Shown: in pieces, positions 1-12,000 of the stretch
Layout of the letters: every line of letters begins with the position of its first letter
Numbering within the stretch: position 1 is the stretch's first letter
NCBI GenBank assembly: GCA_021108215.1
Contig: JAIORK010000049.1
Span: 186,001-250,000 of the forward strand
DNA length: 64,000 bases
Direction of reading: 5' to 3'
DNA from: a bacterium
GTDB taxonomy: Bacteria; Oederibacteriota; JAAXVQ01; JAUVAV01
Translations under genes and position numbers: made by a program
Notes under the pieces: generated by a model
Told to the model about the DNA's origin: nothing
The model's database searches: none
The model's input: only the letters and a program-made list of their open reading frames with translations

Positions 1-3000
1 TCATTAGCAGTAAGATACAAAACCGGTGGCGGTTCTTTTTTATATTCAGCACGATACACATCCATGGCCAATTCCAAAGACATCACAGCTGCTGACTTGC
101 CACCGCCCATGGATAAAAGCAGGGCCTCCCCTGCAATTTGTTTGACAATACTGTCATCCTTGCCTGCCACTTTCAATTCCAGATTCAAAAGATGCAACTC
201 AAAAGCGCGAGTGAGCAAACGCATCTGCATATTATTTGCTTCCCATCCTTTGGCGGCACCGTACTGCTTACGCCACTCCACGGGGATTTTAATCAAGGTA
301 TCACGAACTTGTTTCAATGCTTCTGAATCACCCGCATAGGTTTTGATGGCGTCATCCACAATCTTATCAATTATTTTACTATCAAGTTCCTGAACACTGC
401 TGTTTACTTCTGCCTCGCTGGACTTAAGTTTTTCAACGATGTCAGTCAAGACATCACCCAATTTTTCGGATTCTATTTCCATACGGTCAATAAGCGTACT
501 GCGCACTCCTTCTGCTTCCATGATCATGCGTTTAGCGCCGCCCTTCTGTATCTTGGCGATCACATCCGCTCGCTCTACTTGCAAATCTTGTGTAGTCATT
601 ACTTCACGCCCCAGTAAACGATCCCAAAAACTGCGCTCTCCTGCCTCAATCTTGGCAATACTGTCATTCACATCCAGCAACTCGCTCACAAGTTTCACCG
701 CTTCGCCAGAATTCTCCATATCTTCCAATTTCGGGATTATTCCCCTTTGGCTGGGACTAAAACCCGCGCGTTGTATTTTATTTTTTGCTCGACCCAAGAC
801 CTTTTCCAACTTCTTTATTTTTGCCTGATCACCCTGGTTGCGTGCCATGTCCAATTTGTTCTCTAATAAATTGATCTCCATTTCAATTTTGATGAGTTTT
901 TGCTGAGATTGTAAATTCTTGTCAGTGATGAATTTTTCCAACATAAAATCATCTATACGCTCAACTCCCGACTCATTCAAAGCTCGCGCAAATTCTTCCT
1001 GTGCTTTTGTATTGAGCATCTCTTTGTACGCATCCAATGATCCATCCGATTTTTTGTCTTTAAATTCCCGAAAATCATCAAGTTGCTTATACAACGCCTC
1101 ACTGACGACAATTTTTCCCTGCAGTGCCAACGCGCTCTTGAGCGCACGAGACTCGCTGAACTCAACAGCACGTTTGTAGTCAGGATTTTTCAGAGCTTCG
1201 ACGCTGTCTATACGTCCTGCCAGAAGCTCTCCGGCAACAGCAAGAATGCGAATTTCTTTTAAATTGAATTCAGCAACCACAGCATGCGCTCTTTCAAGCT
1301 GTAATGTCCGTAATTCCTTTTTCCGCGTTTCCAAAGCCCTGAATTCCATGCGCGCAATTTCAGAACGACCACTGTCTCTAGTCGCTAAAACTTCCTTCTT
1401 ATCAATAAGTTTTTCTAAATCCTGAATTTTAGTATCCAGTTTTCTTACTGTTTCGCTTCCGGCACCTTCTTTGACCAATAACAAAGATTCATTAAATGCT
1501 ATTTGTTCCGCCGCCCTGAGCTCCATGCTGCGGAGTCCACTATGCATTTTATGATCCTGTTCAAATTTCCGGTGTCTGGTCAACGTCTGCTCAAGAGGCG
1601 TTACTCTTTCCGACACAATTTTCGCCTCTTGGATACGCGCTTCCACCAATCGCGCGACTTCTGTATTAACCATACGCTCGGATATCAAACGCAATTGTTC
1701 GGTAGGCACTTTTTCGAGAATATTCGAAAGCCGAGTTGGTACTTTCTCTTCAATCATTTTAAAAATTGCCGGTTGTGTATTCTCCGGTGCACGTTCCATC
1801 ACCGCTGCCACCAGACGATCTGTCCCGGGATGTTTCAACAATTCTCCGGCCAGCGCCAGGTGTTGACCGGTAATATCCACAGCATTAAAAGGTTCCGCTA
1901 TCAATTTGCGGATCGTCTGCTGGGTACTTATTATTTTCTGCTCCAACGCCTTCTCTTTAGTTCGCAATTTCTCCAATTGCGCTTCCTCGTTTTTCAATTG
2001 ACTGCGCAAAGAATCTGTATCCCCAGCCTTCAATTCAAGTACAGACTTGCTGAGCGCGTCAATTTCCGTGCTCAGGTTCGCGCGTTGGTTATAATCTTTT
2101 TCCAGTGGTTTTTCCAAAACCCGGGTATTCTCTTCGACTGAGCGCAATTGTTCCGCTGCCAAACGCGCAACTGCCAAACGCGCAACTTCCGAACTCCCGC
2201 CGCCGCGCGTCTGCAGGATTTCCCGCACTTGATCCCGGATGGTAACGAATGCTTTTTCAGCATGAATCACTTCAGCTGCGGTCCGGGCGAGTATCTCCGG
2301 AGCAGCACTTGCCGTGCTTTGTTCCTCATATTTTTCAATCGCCGTCTGCAAATTTTCACTGCGCTCAATGAATTTCTCTCCTGCCCGATGCAGGTTCTCT
2401 ACTATGGCTTTGGCCAGCTCGGGCCCCACACTATAATCACTTTGCCGGGCAGCGATCACCTGTGCCCGTCCCTTGGATTGTTCGGTGGCGGATGCCAGTT
2501 CCTGCCGGGCATTGGAAAGGTTTGTTCGCGTTTCCATGGCAGACATCATTTTATTTTGAGACCGTTTCATGCGCATGGTATTCCAGGTATTGCCAAAACG
2601 CTGCTCGAGATTGCCAAAACGCTGACCGAGATTGCCAAAACGCTGACCGAGATTGCCAAAACGCTGACCGAGATGACTATCACCTTGCTTCCTGACTTCT
2701 AAATGTTGGTCCGCCAGGCGGGAATACTGATCCGCTGCCTGCCCCATCCGCGTTTCCGCACGTTCCAGGCGCGTGTTCAGCTTCCCAAAAGCGTCAGATA
2801 CTTTTTCCGGATTGGTCAAATTTTTGGTACGCCGTGCGGACAGCCGGTTACCCACCAGGCGAGCCCCTGCCTCAAGCACCGACTGACCGGTCAGAATTCC
2901 CGCGATTTGCCCGGCACGCTGCCTGACTTTTTGCATGGGGCCGGTTTCTTTGCCAACTTCAGAACTGCCTGCTTTGGCAGTCGCCGGATCAACCGATTTA

Positions 3001-6000
3001 GGTCCCATCGCGTTTATCATGTTAACTGCAAAGCGTTGGATGAAAACCTGGCCGGAAATAATTTGCAAACTGGTCTCGAATCCGCGCACCAGCGTCCCGG
3101 CCGGATCTTTGTCCCAGGACATCATTAACTGCTCCCTGGCATTTGGCTTCGTATCAAAAGGACGTGCCCCTTCAGGGGATCCACCCTTGGCATCGGCGCC
3201 ATCTGCCTGACCGGTCTTTACATCCTGACCACCGGCAAGATTTTTCATTTCCTGCGGATCCACATGTCTGAGCAAGCTATCGATAGCTGCATCATGAAAG
3301 CGCGAGCGTCCGGTCAGGCCCACGTCAGCTTTTTCTATCCCTTGCCGCGTCTCGGTTTTCATACCTTCAGCACCAGCACGCTGTGTGCCTGCCTGATCCA
3401 TGACATCACGGTAGTGCTGCTGTACATCCGTTAATTTGACTGTTTCAGCCTTCGGCGCAAACATACGGTTCATAAGGCTGCTCGTACCGCCCAAAATACC
3501 GTTTTTCATACTCTTGAGCATACCGCCCCAATTTTTCGGCGCAAATCCCTGCAGCATACCGCGTGCCGCGTCTGCCGCATCGCCGGCCCATTGCCCGGCT
3601 TTCTGCGCCGGTGTATGGTGATGCGCGCTTCCGGAATCAGTCTCTGTCTGTCGTGTATTTTCGCCTTTTTCAGTCTGTTCGGATTTGCCGCCTTCAGCCG
3701 CATTGCCCTCCGTGCCGCCACCCTCTGCGGCAGCAGTGGTCACGTCTTTTTCAGCTTTTGGCACATCCCCATCCAGACGTTTGATACCTGAAAAGAGATT
3801 TTTAATCATATCCCTACCTGCGCCGGTTTTTGCAATATCCTTGATGGAAACTTCCAATCCGCGAATTTGTTGCAAAGGGGCATTCCGGAGCATATCCGGA
3901 ATATGCTCCTGCATACGCAGTTCAAAAGGCTTGTTGTTCATACCGTCCAGAATCTTCTCCACACCCTGGGCATTCTCCGGTAAAACCCGGGTAAGCTCCC
4001 GGGCCAAACCATCCATGACTTTTGAATCCAGTTTGCCGTCATTTTGCATACGACTGACGGTTTCTCCGAACTGGCTCGCGGATTTTTCAGAACTGCTCGC
4101 AACGCGCGCCAAATCCTTCATGCTGCCATTACTTGCGGCTGCTTCCACAAAATGTTCCATGGACTGACCCGTCTTATCTTTTGCAATCGCATCTGCCAAA
4201 ACACTACGCCCTGCCTCAGTTTTTTCGGCTGCCCGCAGCATTGTGTCGGCAGCACTTTTGCGTGTTCCCGAATCCATTTTATCCAACGCCCGGACCATGC
4301 CATCCACATTGGCATTCATCATGGTTTTCATAGACAGCATGCGTATATTTTGAGTCAACCCTTTACCATTGGCAATCTCCATGGCAACATTCTGAATTCT
4401 GGATGTCAAAGCAGTGTCTTTGCCATCTACGCCGGCAATGATATCCATCGCCTTTTGCCCACTCTCTCCTGATGCCAAATCAGCTACAAAAGTTGCACGA
4501 TTTGTATTGGTCGCATCCGTACCGGCTTTCACAGTTTCCCGGATCATGGTATCAGACAATATATCGCGTGCCATATAATCACGCACCGTCATACCGTCTT
4601 TGGCAAGTGTCGAGGCAACTGTTTTCAATACGCCCCCGTCTTTGGGCAGGGATTCCGAGATGTGCCGGCTAAAAGAGTCCACACCTGCGACCCTTACATT
4701 GTTGCCGTCAATACGGATCATGGTTTCCAAAACCCGCGCGGCCTCTCCCGTGGCGAGTCCTTCCGTACTGGTTTTAAAAGCCGCGTCCGCCACGCGGGCA
4801 TCCCCGAGCTGCGCCAGACCGGTCGCCATGCGATCCAGGGCCAGGCTCATCTTCTCTCCGCCTTGAAGCATCCCTCGGGTTGTTCCTGATTCCATTTTCG
4901 TACGCGCAAGATTGATTTCCGCACCAATGGCTTTAAAAACCTTGTCGAACTTGGGTAATAATTCAAAATTTTTAGTATCAAGATTCACAGATTTCAAAAC
5001 ATCCATACCCACGCCAAATTTACTCAGTACTGTACTCACAACTGCCGATTTACCCGATAATTCATGGAATGCCTCATACTTTTCGATGCTGGAAAGATCT
5101 GTCCGTGTGGCAATATATTCTGCGGCAACTTTGGCATTTTCGACTTTAAAATTCAATTCCGATCCCCGGACCATATTTTTCAAGCCTTCCCCCGCGCGTA
5201 ATACCATGCTACCTTCACGCACTGTTGCCGCGTCAAAGCCTCTTGAAAAATCCATCCCCCTGATTTTTAGATTATTAGCCGTCTTTTTTACAAAGCTGGT
5301 GAAAGCCACACTCATTTCCTTGTACTCATTCCACTGGAACAAGGCCAGTAAGGCGGCGCCCGCCACCATGGCAACAGCATCCGCAATTTCAAAAAGATCA
5401 TCCGGTACCTGGATGCCGTCTGAGAGCAGCTTCCCAAGATTTATGAAAGTATCTTTCAGATCAAAAAAATCACGAATATAAAAATCATAAAACCACATGG
5501 TGAATCCGGTTAAGCCTCGGTTTAAAGATGCCATCCCTGCGCCGTATAAAAATGATTTTCCCACAACACTGACAATAGTAGAAAGCGTGGCAGCCAGCAC
5601 CTTGCCAATTTTTGCAATAATCACAGGATTTTGTAATAAAATACCGGCAGTGACCATGACCAAAATAATAAAATTATTCGCAACAAATTTGCTAATCCCG
5701 TACCATTTGGCCGCAGTGACCGCAACATAAATATCGATTTTTTCAGTCAACCAGGTTTCCTGACCGTCTGTCTTTTCCATCATCCAATTATGTATAGCAT
5801 CCGGCGCCTCACGGAGCACATTATTTGCCAGCCAGTTAAACCCAGCCACAAAAGGAGAAGCAATCACCTGGATGGGCACCAATATGGCCGTACCCACTAT
5901 CGCAACCCAAGAAGCAAACAACTTTGTACTTGTGTCCAAACGCGTCCAAAAATTTGATGAAAGCGATGTTTTATATGTCTCCCAATTTTCTCCGGCAATA

Positions 6001-9000
6001 TTCAGGGAATCCGATACTGTAACCACCTGTGTATTCCAGGCATTTTCGACTTGTTGCCACCATCCGGTTTTTTGCTGACCCCGATAGTTGTATTGCTCAT
6101 GCGAATTCATTTGGGTATTAAAGACCACAATATGTTCCTCAGCTTGATCAACACCCCAAACCAGGCGCCCTTCTTTCGACTGATCCACTTGTCCTAACAC
6201 TTCACCATTCAATATCATATTCGTAATACCCTGGGTATCCGCATACCCATGCAGCGGTCCATCAATACCAACCGGCGGGTTCAGTACTGAAAAATGTATG
6301 GCGCGATTATTATTGGCATCCTGACTAAAAGAATACACACCATCTTGCGAATATACGACCTCCATGTCATCAATCACAGAAGACATGTTCCCACTTTCCA
6401 CAGCACCAAGTATCTCTTCACCAATACCCGTGGCATGAATCGCCTCCGCTGTTCCGGAAAAAGCGGTTATAATAAATTGACTATCCATATTGAGAAAACC
6501 ATGTTTTTGCACACCCGCAATGATGGTCATTTTTTGATCACCAACCACCACCGAGCCAACCAGTTGAGCATCATCATCCGCTTCGACGCCCATTTGCAAG
6601 GTGACATTGCCTTCCGGATCTAAATAGTTAACAGTATGTACAAGCAACTTCCCTTCCTGGTCTTGAAAGTCTTTGGCAATAAAACCGGCCTGGTTTTCCA
6701 TATAAAAGGTGATGGTTTTTCCGCCGATACCATGTAACTGTAATACCTCCGGCGGGCCGATAACGGTATTGATGAGAAACTTCCCTTCCTCTGCATTCAC
6801 GCCTGACACAACCGTCACATAATGCCCATCAATAGTGGTGTGTCCAACCAGGTTGAAAACCGATTGACCCTCACTTTGGCCGATACTGACAGTAAACTTC
6901 TCATTTTCTTGATAGGTCACATCAAATGACTCATACGGTGAGACCGCTTCAGTATTGGTCGCACCAAATGTTCCGTATGGTAAAACCGCTTCAGTATCGG
7001 TCGCAACAAATGCTCCATATGGCGAAACCGCTTCATCTGTCGGGCTTGACAACCTATACTGGGCAGGAATATACGGACGCATTCCACCTCCCAATACGGT
7101 CCCTTCGCCGTTTTGTACCCGGTTCATCTCATCCACAGCTATATTGGCGGCTCGCAAGGCTGCTTCCGTGCCGATGGCGCTGACAGCCTGCAGATTTTCA
7201 CCTGTGGTGTCCAACGCTGCACTGACACGCACCAGACCTTTCGCTGTGACCATCACACCGGCCAGACTGTACATAGTCACACCGGTGACACTATCTTGCT
7301 GCACACCTACTGTGTAAACACTGCCGGGATTGTAGATAACTTCACCAATGGTACCCTCGATCTGACCTTGACCGGCTTGTTCAAAAATAATTTCATTGGA
7401 CGCGATATTCATGGCTTGCAAGGCTTCGCCTGTGCCGCTATAGGACGTGGCTTCAAAACCAATTTGTTTATCCGTGTTGTCGGACATAACGGTAATCACA
7501 CCCTGGCTGGTATGGATCATACCGATCAGGGAGTGGTTAATCCGGCCATCCGCATGCCGTCCAAAAGCCACGGTCATATTGCCATGGCCGTCCACAAAAT
7601 CAACCTTACGACCTAACGACACTTTTTCAACGATGGTGCCGCCGTCTTCGCCTACGCTGATATTTTTTTTCACAGCGATTACGTCTGCATACCCGTTCTC
7701 ATCCACATCACCCGCAATCAGGAGACCCAACGCGTACAGGACATCCGGCGGTCCTGAAGCTGAAGTAATGTGCATGCCCCGCAGCAGCACACCTTCCGCA
7801 TTTCGCATATCGCCGGCCACGATGGTGATGCGCGGATCATCCTGTAAATGTCCGATTAAAGCGGTCGTGGTTACTCCGGTCTCGGTATCCAATCCCAATG
7901 ACACGGTATACTGATTGTTCTCATCCGCAAACACCACCACGCCCTGATTACCGGCCTCATCCAAAACCATATCCGGTCCCAATACATTCAGCTGCGCAAA
8001 CCGGGCTCCGGCAATCCCCAGCGCGATCAGTGATTCCTGAGAACCAACCGCCGTATTAATCACCAAACCGGCCAGATATCTCCCTGCCGCATCTTGCTGC
8101 CGGCCGGACACGAGGGTCACACCGGGATCAGCTACCGCGTGGCCTACCAGGCTGAAAGTCGTTTCACCGGTATGCTGATTTGTCCCGAAGGATGCTGTCA
8201 CCGACCCTGTCTGATCGGTATACTTCACTTCGATATCCTCAACCGAACCATCTTCCTTCACAATGGTCGAAACCGCGGTGCCATCCCCTGCCAGTTCATC
8301 AATTTCATCAACCGCAATACCGTTCGCACGCAATGCTTCACACGGACCAACGGCGGTAGACACCATGAGTTCATCTTCAAGATTACCCTCGTGGTCCAGA
8401 CGCCGCTCTACCATCATGGTCACACGCCGGTCATCTGCCAGGCGTGCAATTAAAGTATAGGTAGACTCACCCGTGGTGCTGTCCGTATTGAAATTAATCG
8501 TGAAATCGCCGTCTCCGTTTAAAAAATCAACCGCATAACCATCGACCGATGCCTGGCCGTCCATACCCACGCGTACCACTTCCTCAGCAGCAATGCCCGC
8601 ACCAATCAAGTCTGCATAGGCGCCGGTGACTGTGGAGATCTGCATACCCGACACCCCTGTGCCGCTCTCATTTTGAACAGGTACGGCCACAACCGTCACT
8701 GCCGGATAATCCACCAAGCTGCCTTCCAAACTATACGTCACGGTCCCGGCTGCATTCTCACTCAGATTCATTGTGTAGAAACCATGGGTATCCTGATAGT
8801 TCACCTGGTGCGTCGTTGTGGTACCATCCCCATGCTTCACAACCGAAGCGGCCACACCCTGGGTCATCGCTGAAAATACTGTGGCATCCGCGTAACCGCG
8901 CGCAATAATTTCCGCTTCCGCCCCCCGTACCCGCTGTACGGTCCAAACCGGCTCACTGCCTAAGGATGCAATATCCAGGGTGGACGTCGTTTGGAATACC

Positions 9001-12000
9001 ACCTCCCCAAACACATTGATCTCTGTTTCAATCTCCGTGACCTGACCATCTTCTCCCAACTGCACCACGACCGTACGCTTGCTTATCTCGCTGTAGGAAA
9101 TCACCTGGCCGTGACGATTGTCATACTGGGCAATGTTCAGGGTAATCTGCTGCAAAACATCAAGTTCCAATACTTGCTGCTGCCCGCCGCCTTCTTCTCC
9201 CTCACCGCCCTCGCCGCCCTCGCTCGGTAAGGAGCGTCTGCCCGTGGCCGTATATTCCTCCCGCACACCCTCTGCGGAGATCAAAACGAATCCCCCTGAC
9301 GACGAGTCTTCAAACGTAAAGCCCTCACTCCCGGCGGCTTGCAGGCTCTGCATACATGAATTTGTGATATTGCCGTCTGCGTCATATTGGAGTACCACAC
9401 CGCCCATGTTATTCAAGGTGACCTCAGTCCCCAACAACTGGCCGGCATCATTATAAAAAGCCTGTGCCACACGCATACCATCCGTGCTGACCTGCCGGAC
9501 CGAGAAAGCATACGCAATGCTTTCTCCATTCATTTGCAGCAGTTGATCGTTGGCATCCGTGGTGACAAACTCAAAAACCTTTTCCACACCGCCGTCCGCC
9601 GTGTCATCCAAAAGTATGCTGACGATTTCTCCATTTTCATAGTGAGCCAAATAAGAAACTTGCCGGGAATCGCCTGATGCATCTTCCGCAGTCAGGGTAT
9701 TGTTGCCAAACACAAAATAACTACCGCTTTCAAAATCACTTTGTGTGCCAATAAAAACGGTCCCGGTCTCGGTTACATAAACAGGTTTATCTGCGAGATC
9801 ATATTCCTGCAGCATCGCTTCCGGTATCATGGCCAATATCGCAGCGTCAATATCTAAAACCGGGGTAATCTTCTCCCCGCTTTCGAGGGAAATAGCTTCA
9901 CCCGCCTCATTAAAACTGAAGCTGGTTCCCGGTTCGCCTGCGGCCGTCAACTCCGGCAGCGAACCACCCGACGGAACAATTTCCTGCACTGCCATAGCCT
10001 GTTGCGTCAGAATATCGACTTCCACCACATACAGGGTTCCCTCAAGATTCATAACGATGGTTTGTACAGGATCGCTTCCCGGTTGAATCATCATGACAGT
10101 TGAGATAACCGTATCCTCGACGCCATTCACACCCGGGACAGTGACCCTAATATCCACCTGTTTGGATGTCATAACCATCAATCCATCCTGGTTTTCATAT
10201 ATCTGGAGAATTTCCTGGGTCTCTGCTTTCGTGACCAGAACGTGTGCAACAGATAAGTCTCCGAATTCATTTACCGCTAGGGAGATTGTGAGCGACTGAC
10301 TGCCGGAAGCAATTTGGATTGTATAACCGCTGTCCGCAGCGGGCATGATCACCGCCCCGGTATCCGGGTCCACAAAATACTGGGCGCCGCCGGCAAACGC
10401 GGCATCCAGCGCTGTCTGATCCAGGTTGGCAACCAACGGATCAAGTATGGGTGTGATATCTACATCCGGTAATTCGGTCAACGCGTTTAAGCGCACACGC
10501 AAAACCAGTGCCCCTGCCAGGTCACCTTGTTCAACCAAAGCGGCAATGCCGTCCTGCACCAAATGCACGGCCTGCACTTCACCCAGCAAACACACGTTCG
10601 CAATCGAAGGGGGAGCATTGGGCATGGAGGTAATGAGATTATAATTTTGCAAAGCACGCATGCCCACTCCGGCATGGATGCCGTTATTCTCCGTCAGCAT
10701 TTGCATCGTATTGTCTAATATTTCAATGGCTTGAACCGGCTGACCACCGGCAGTAAGTATTTCGGCGCGGGTAATACTTGCTTGCGCGAATACCTCAACA
10801 GCACCTGATTGAAGCGCAAAATTCAGGGCTATATCGGAACAAACCATCGCAGTCGGCATGTCACCGGCAATCATGGTAAGCAAAGCCAGACCATTGTAGG
10901 CACGCGCCGCCACGTCAAACAAACCGGCTTCCGCCGCATTGACCGCAATGTCCTCTATCTGAGGAATAATAGATACGATGTCCAGTGCTTTAATTTCGGA
11001 TACAGTCAAGGGCTGGTTTTCCGCATTCAACACCGACATCTGTCCGGAAGCTGTAAAAGCGAGATCATAGCCAAAGCCGCCCAGATCAATCATGACGGCC
11101 CCGGTTTCGTATAAAGTAATCGTATCCTCATTCCGAACCAGAGTAACCACCTGTTGGCCATTGACGTCATTTCCCTCAACATGAAAACCATTGATTCCGG
11201 CTTCCAGCGCTTCTGAAAATAAAGCCGCGCTGAAACCTTCGGGTGTTGACATGTCCGGGAGGGTTTGAAAATCCGGCGGGCCCGCAACTTCCATCGTCGC
11301 GGCAACCAAATCCGTTTCCAGTAAATAATCTGCCAGCGTCGATGAGATAGTGACCGCTGATACCGGTGTCGATAAAATTTCTGCAGTTCCCACGACCGCT
11401 ATTTGCAATCCCGGCAAGTAAGTCTCGTATTCCGACAGCACATTTTGCGGAGTCCCCCCGGAACCGGGCTCAGCAGTATAACCATAATAGGCACTCTGTG
11501 CCCATAAGGGGATGGCATCCACCAGTGCCGCTACCGGAGATTCCGGCGGCGGCGCATAGACGTTCCAGTTTGAAGTCTCTTGCCCCATCGCATTATACTC
11601 AATCGCGGCAAAATGTTGACCCTGTGTACCATTATCATTTAGATGATACAATTGCTTAACCACGCTGCCATCTTCCCCGTAAGCAATCGTCCACGAGATG
11701 CCCTGCATACCATTCCCGGCACCGGCATAGGCATCCCAACCGGAAATCTCCCGGCCCTCACGATCATAGGTCAGGCTATGAAACAGCTCTCCGGCAGTCC
11801 GGTTCTCGTCCATGTGATGATAGTTCATAGCATAGGTGCCGTTCGGATTTTCTACACGTTCCCAGACCATCCCGACCGCACCTGTCGCGGTTTCCTGATA
11901 AAGGTTCCATCCCGAGATCACAGTAGCGTCCGCGCCGGTGCCGGAATAGGTAATACTCTGATACAACTCACCTTCCTTATTGGATTCCGCACTAGCATAA

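Noticed and set aside
1503-2141. Plus-strand open frame of 212 codons opposite the giant gene, and similar ones along 1-14444
   Set aside because: They lie antisense to the continuous giant frame, have no ribosome sites or recognisable domains, and are rich in His/Arg/Cys as expected from reverse reading of a coding strand.
2589-2672. Tandem 21-bp units considered as a CRISPR array
   Set aside because: The units are directly adjacent without spacers and are in frame within a coding region. No cas gene or other array was seen in the window.
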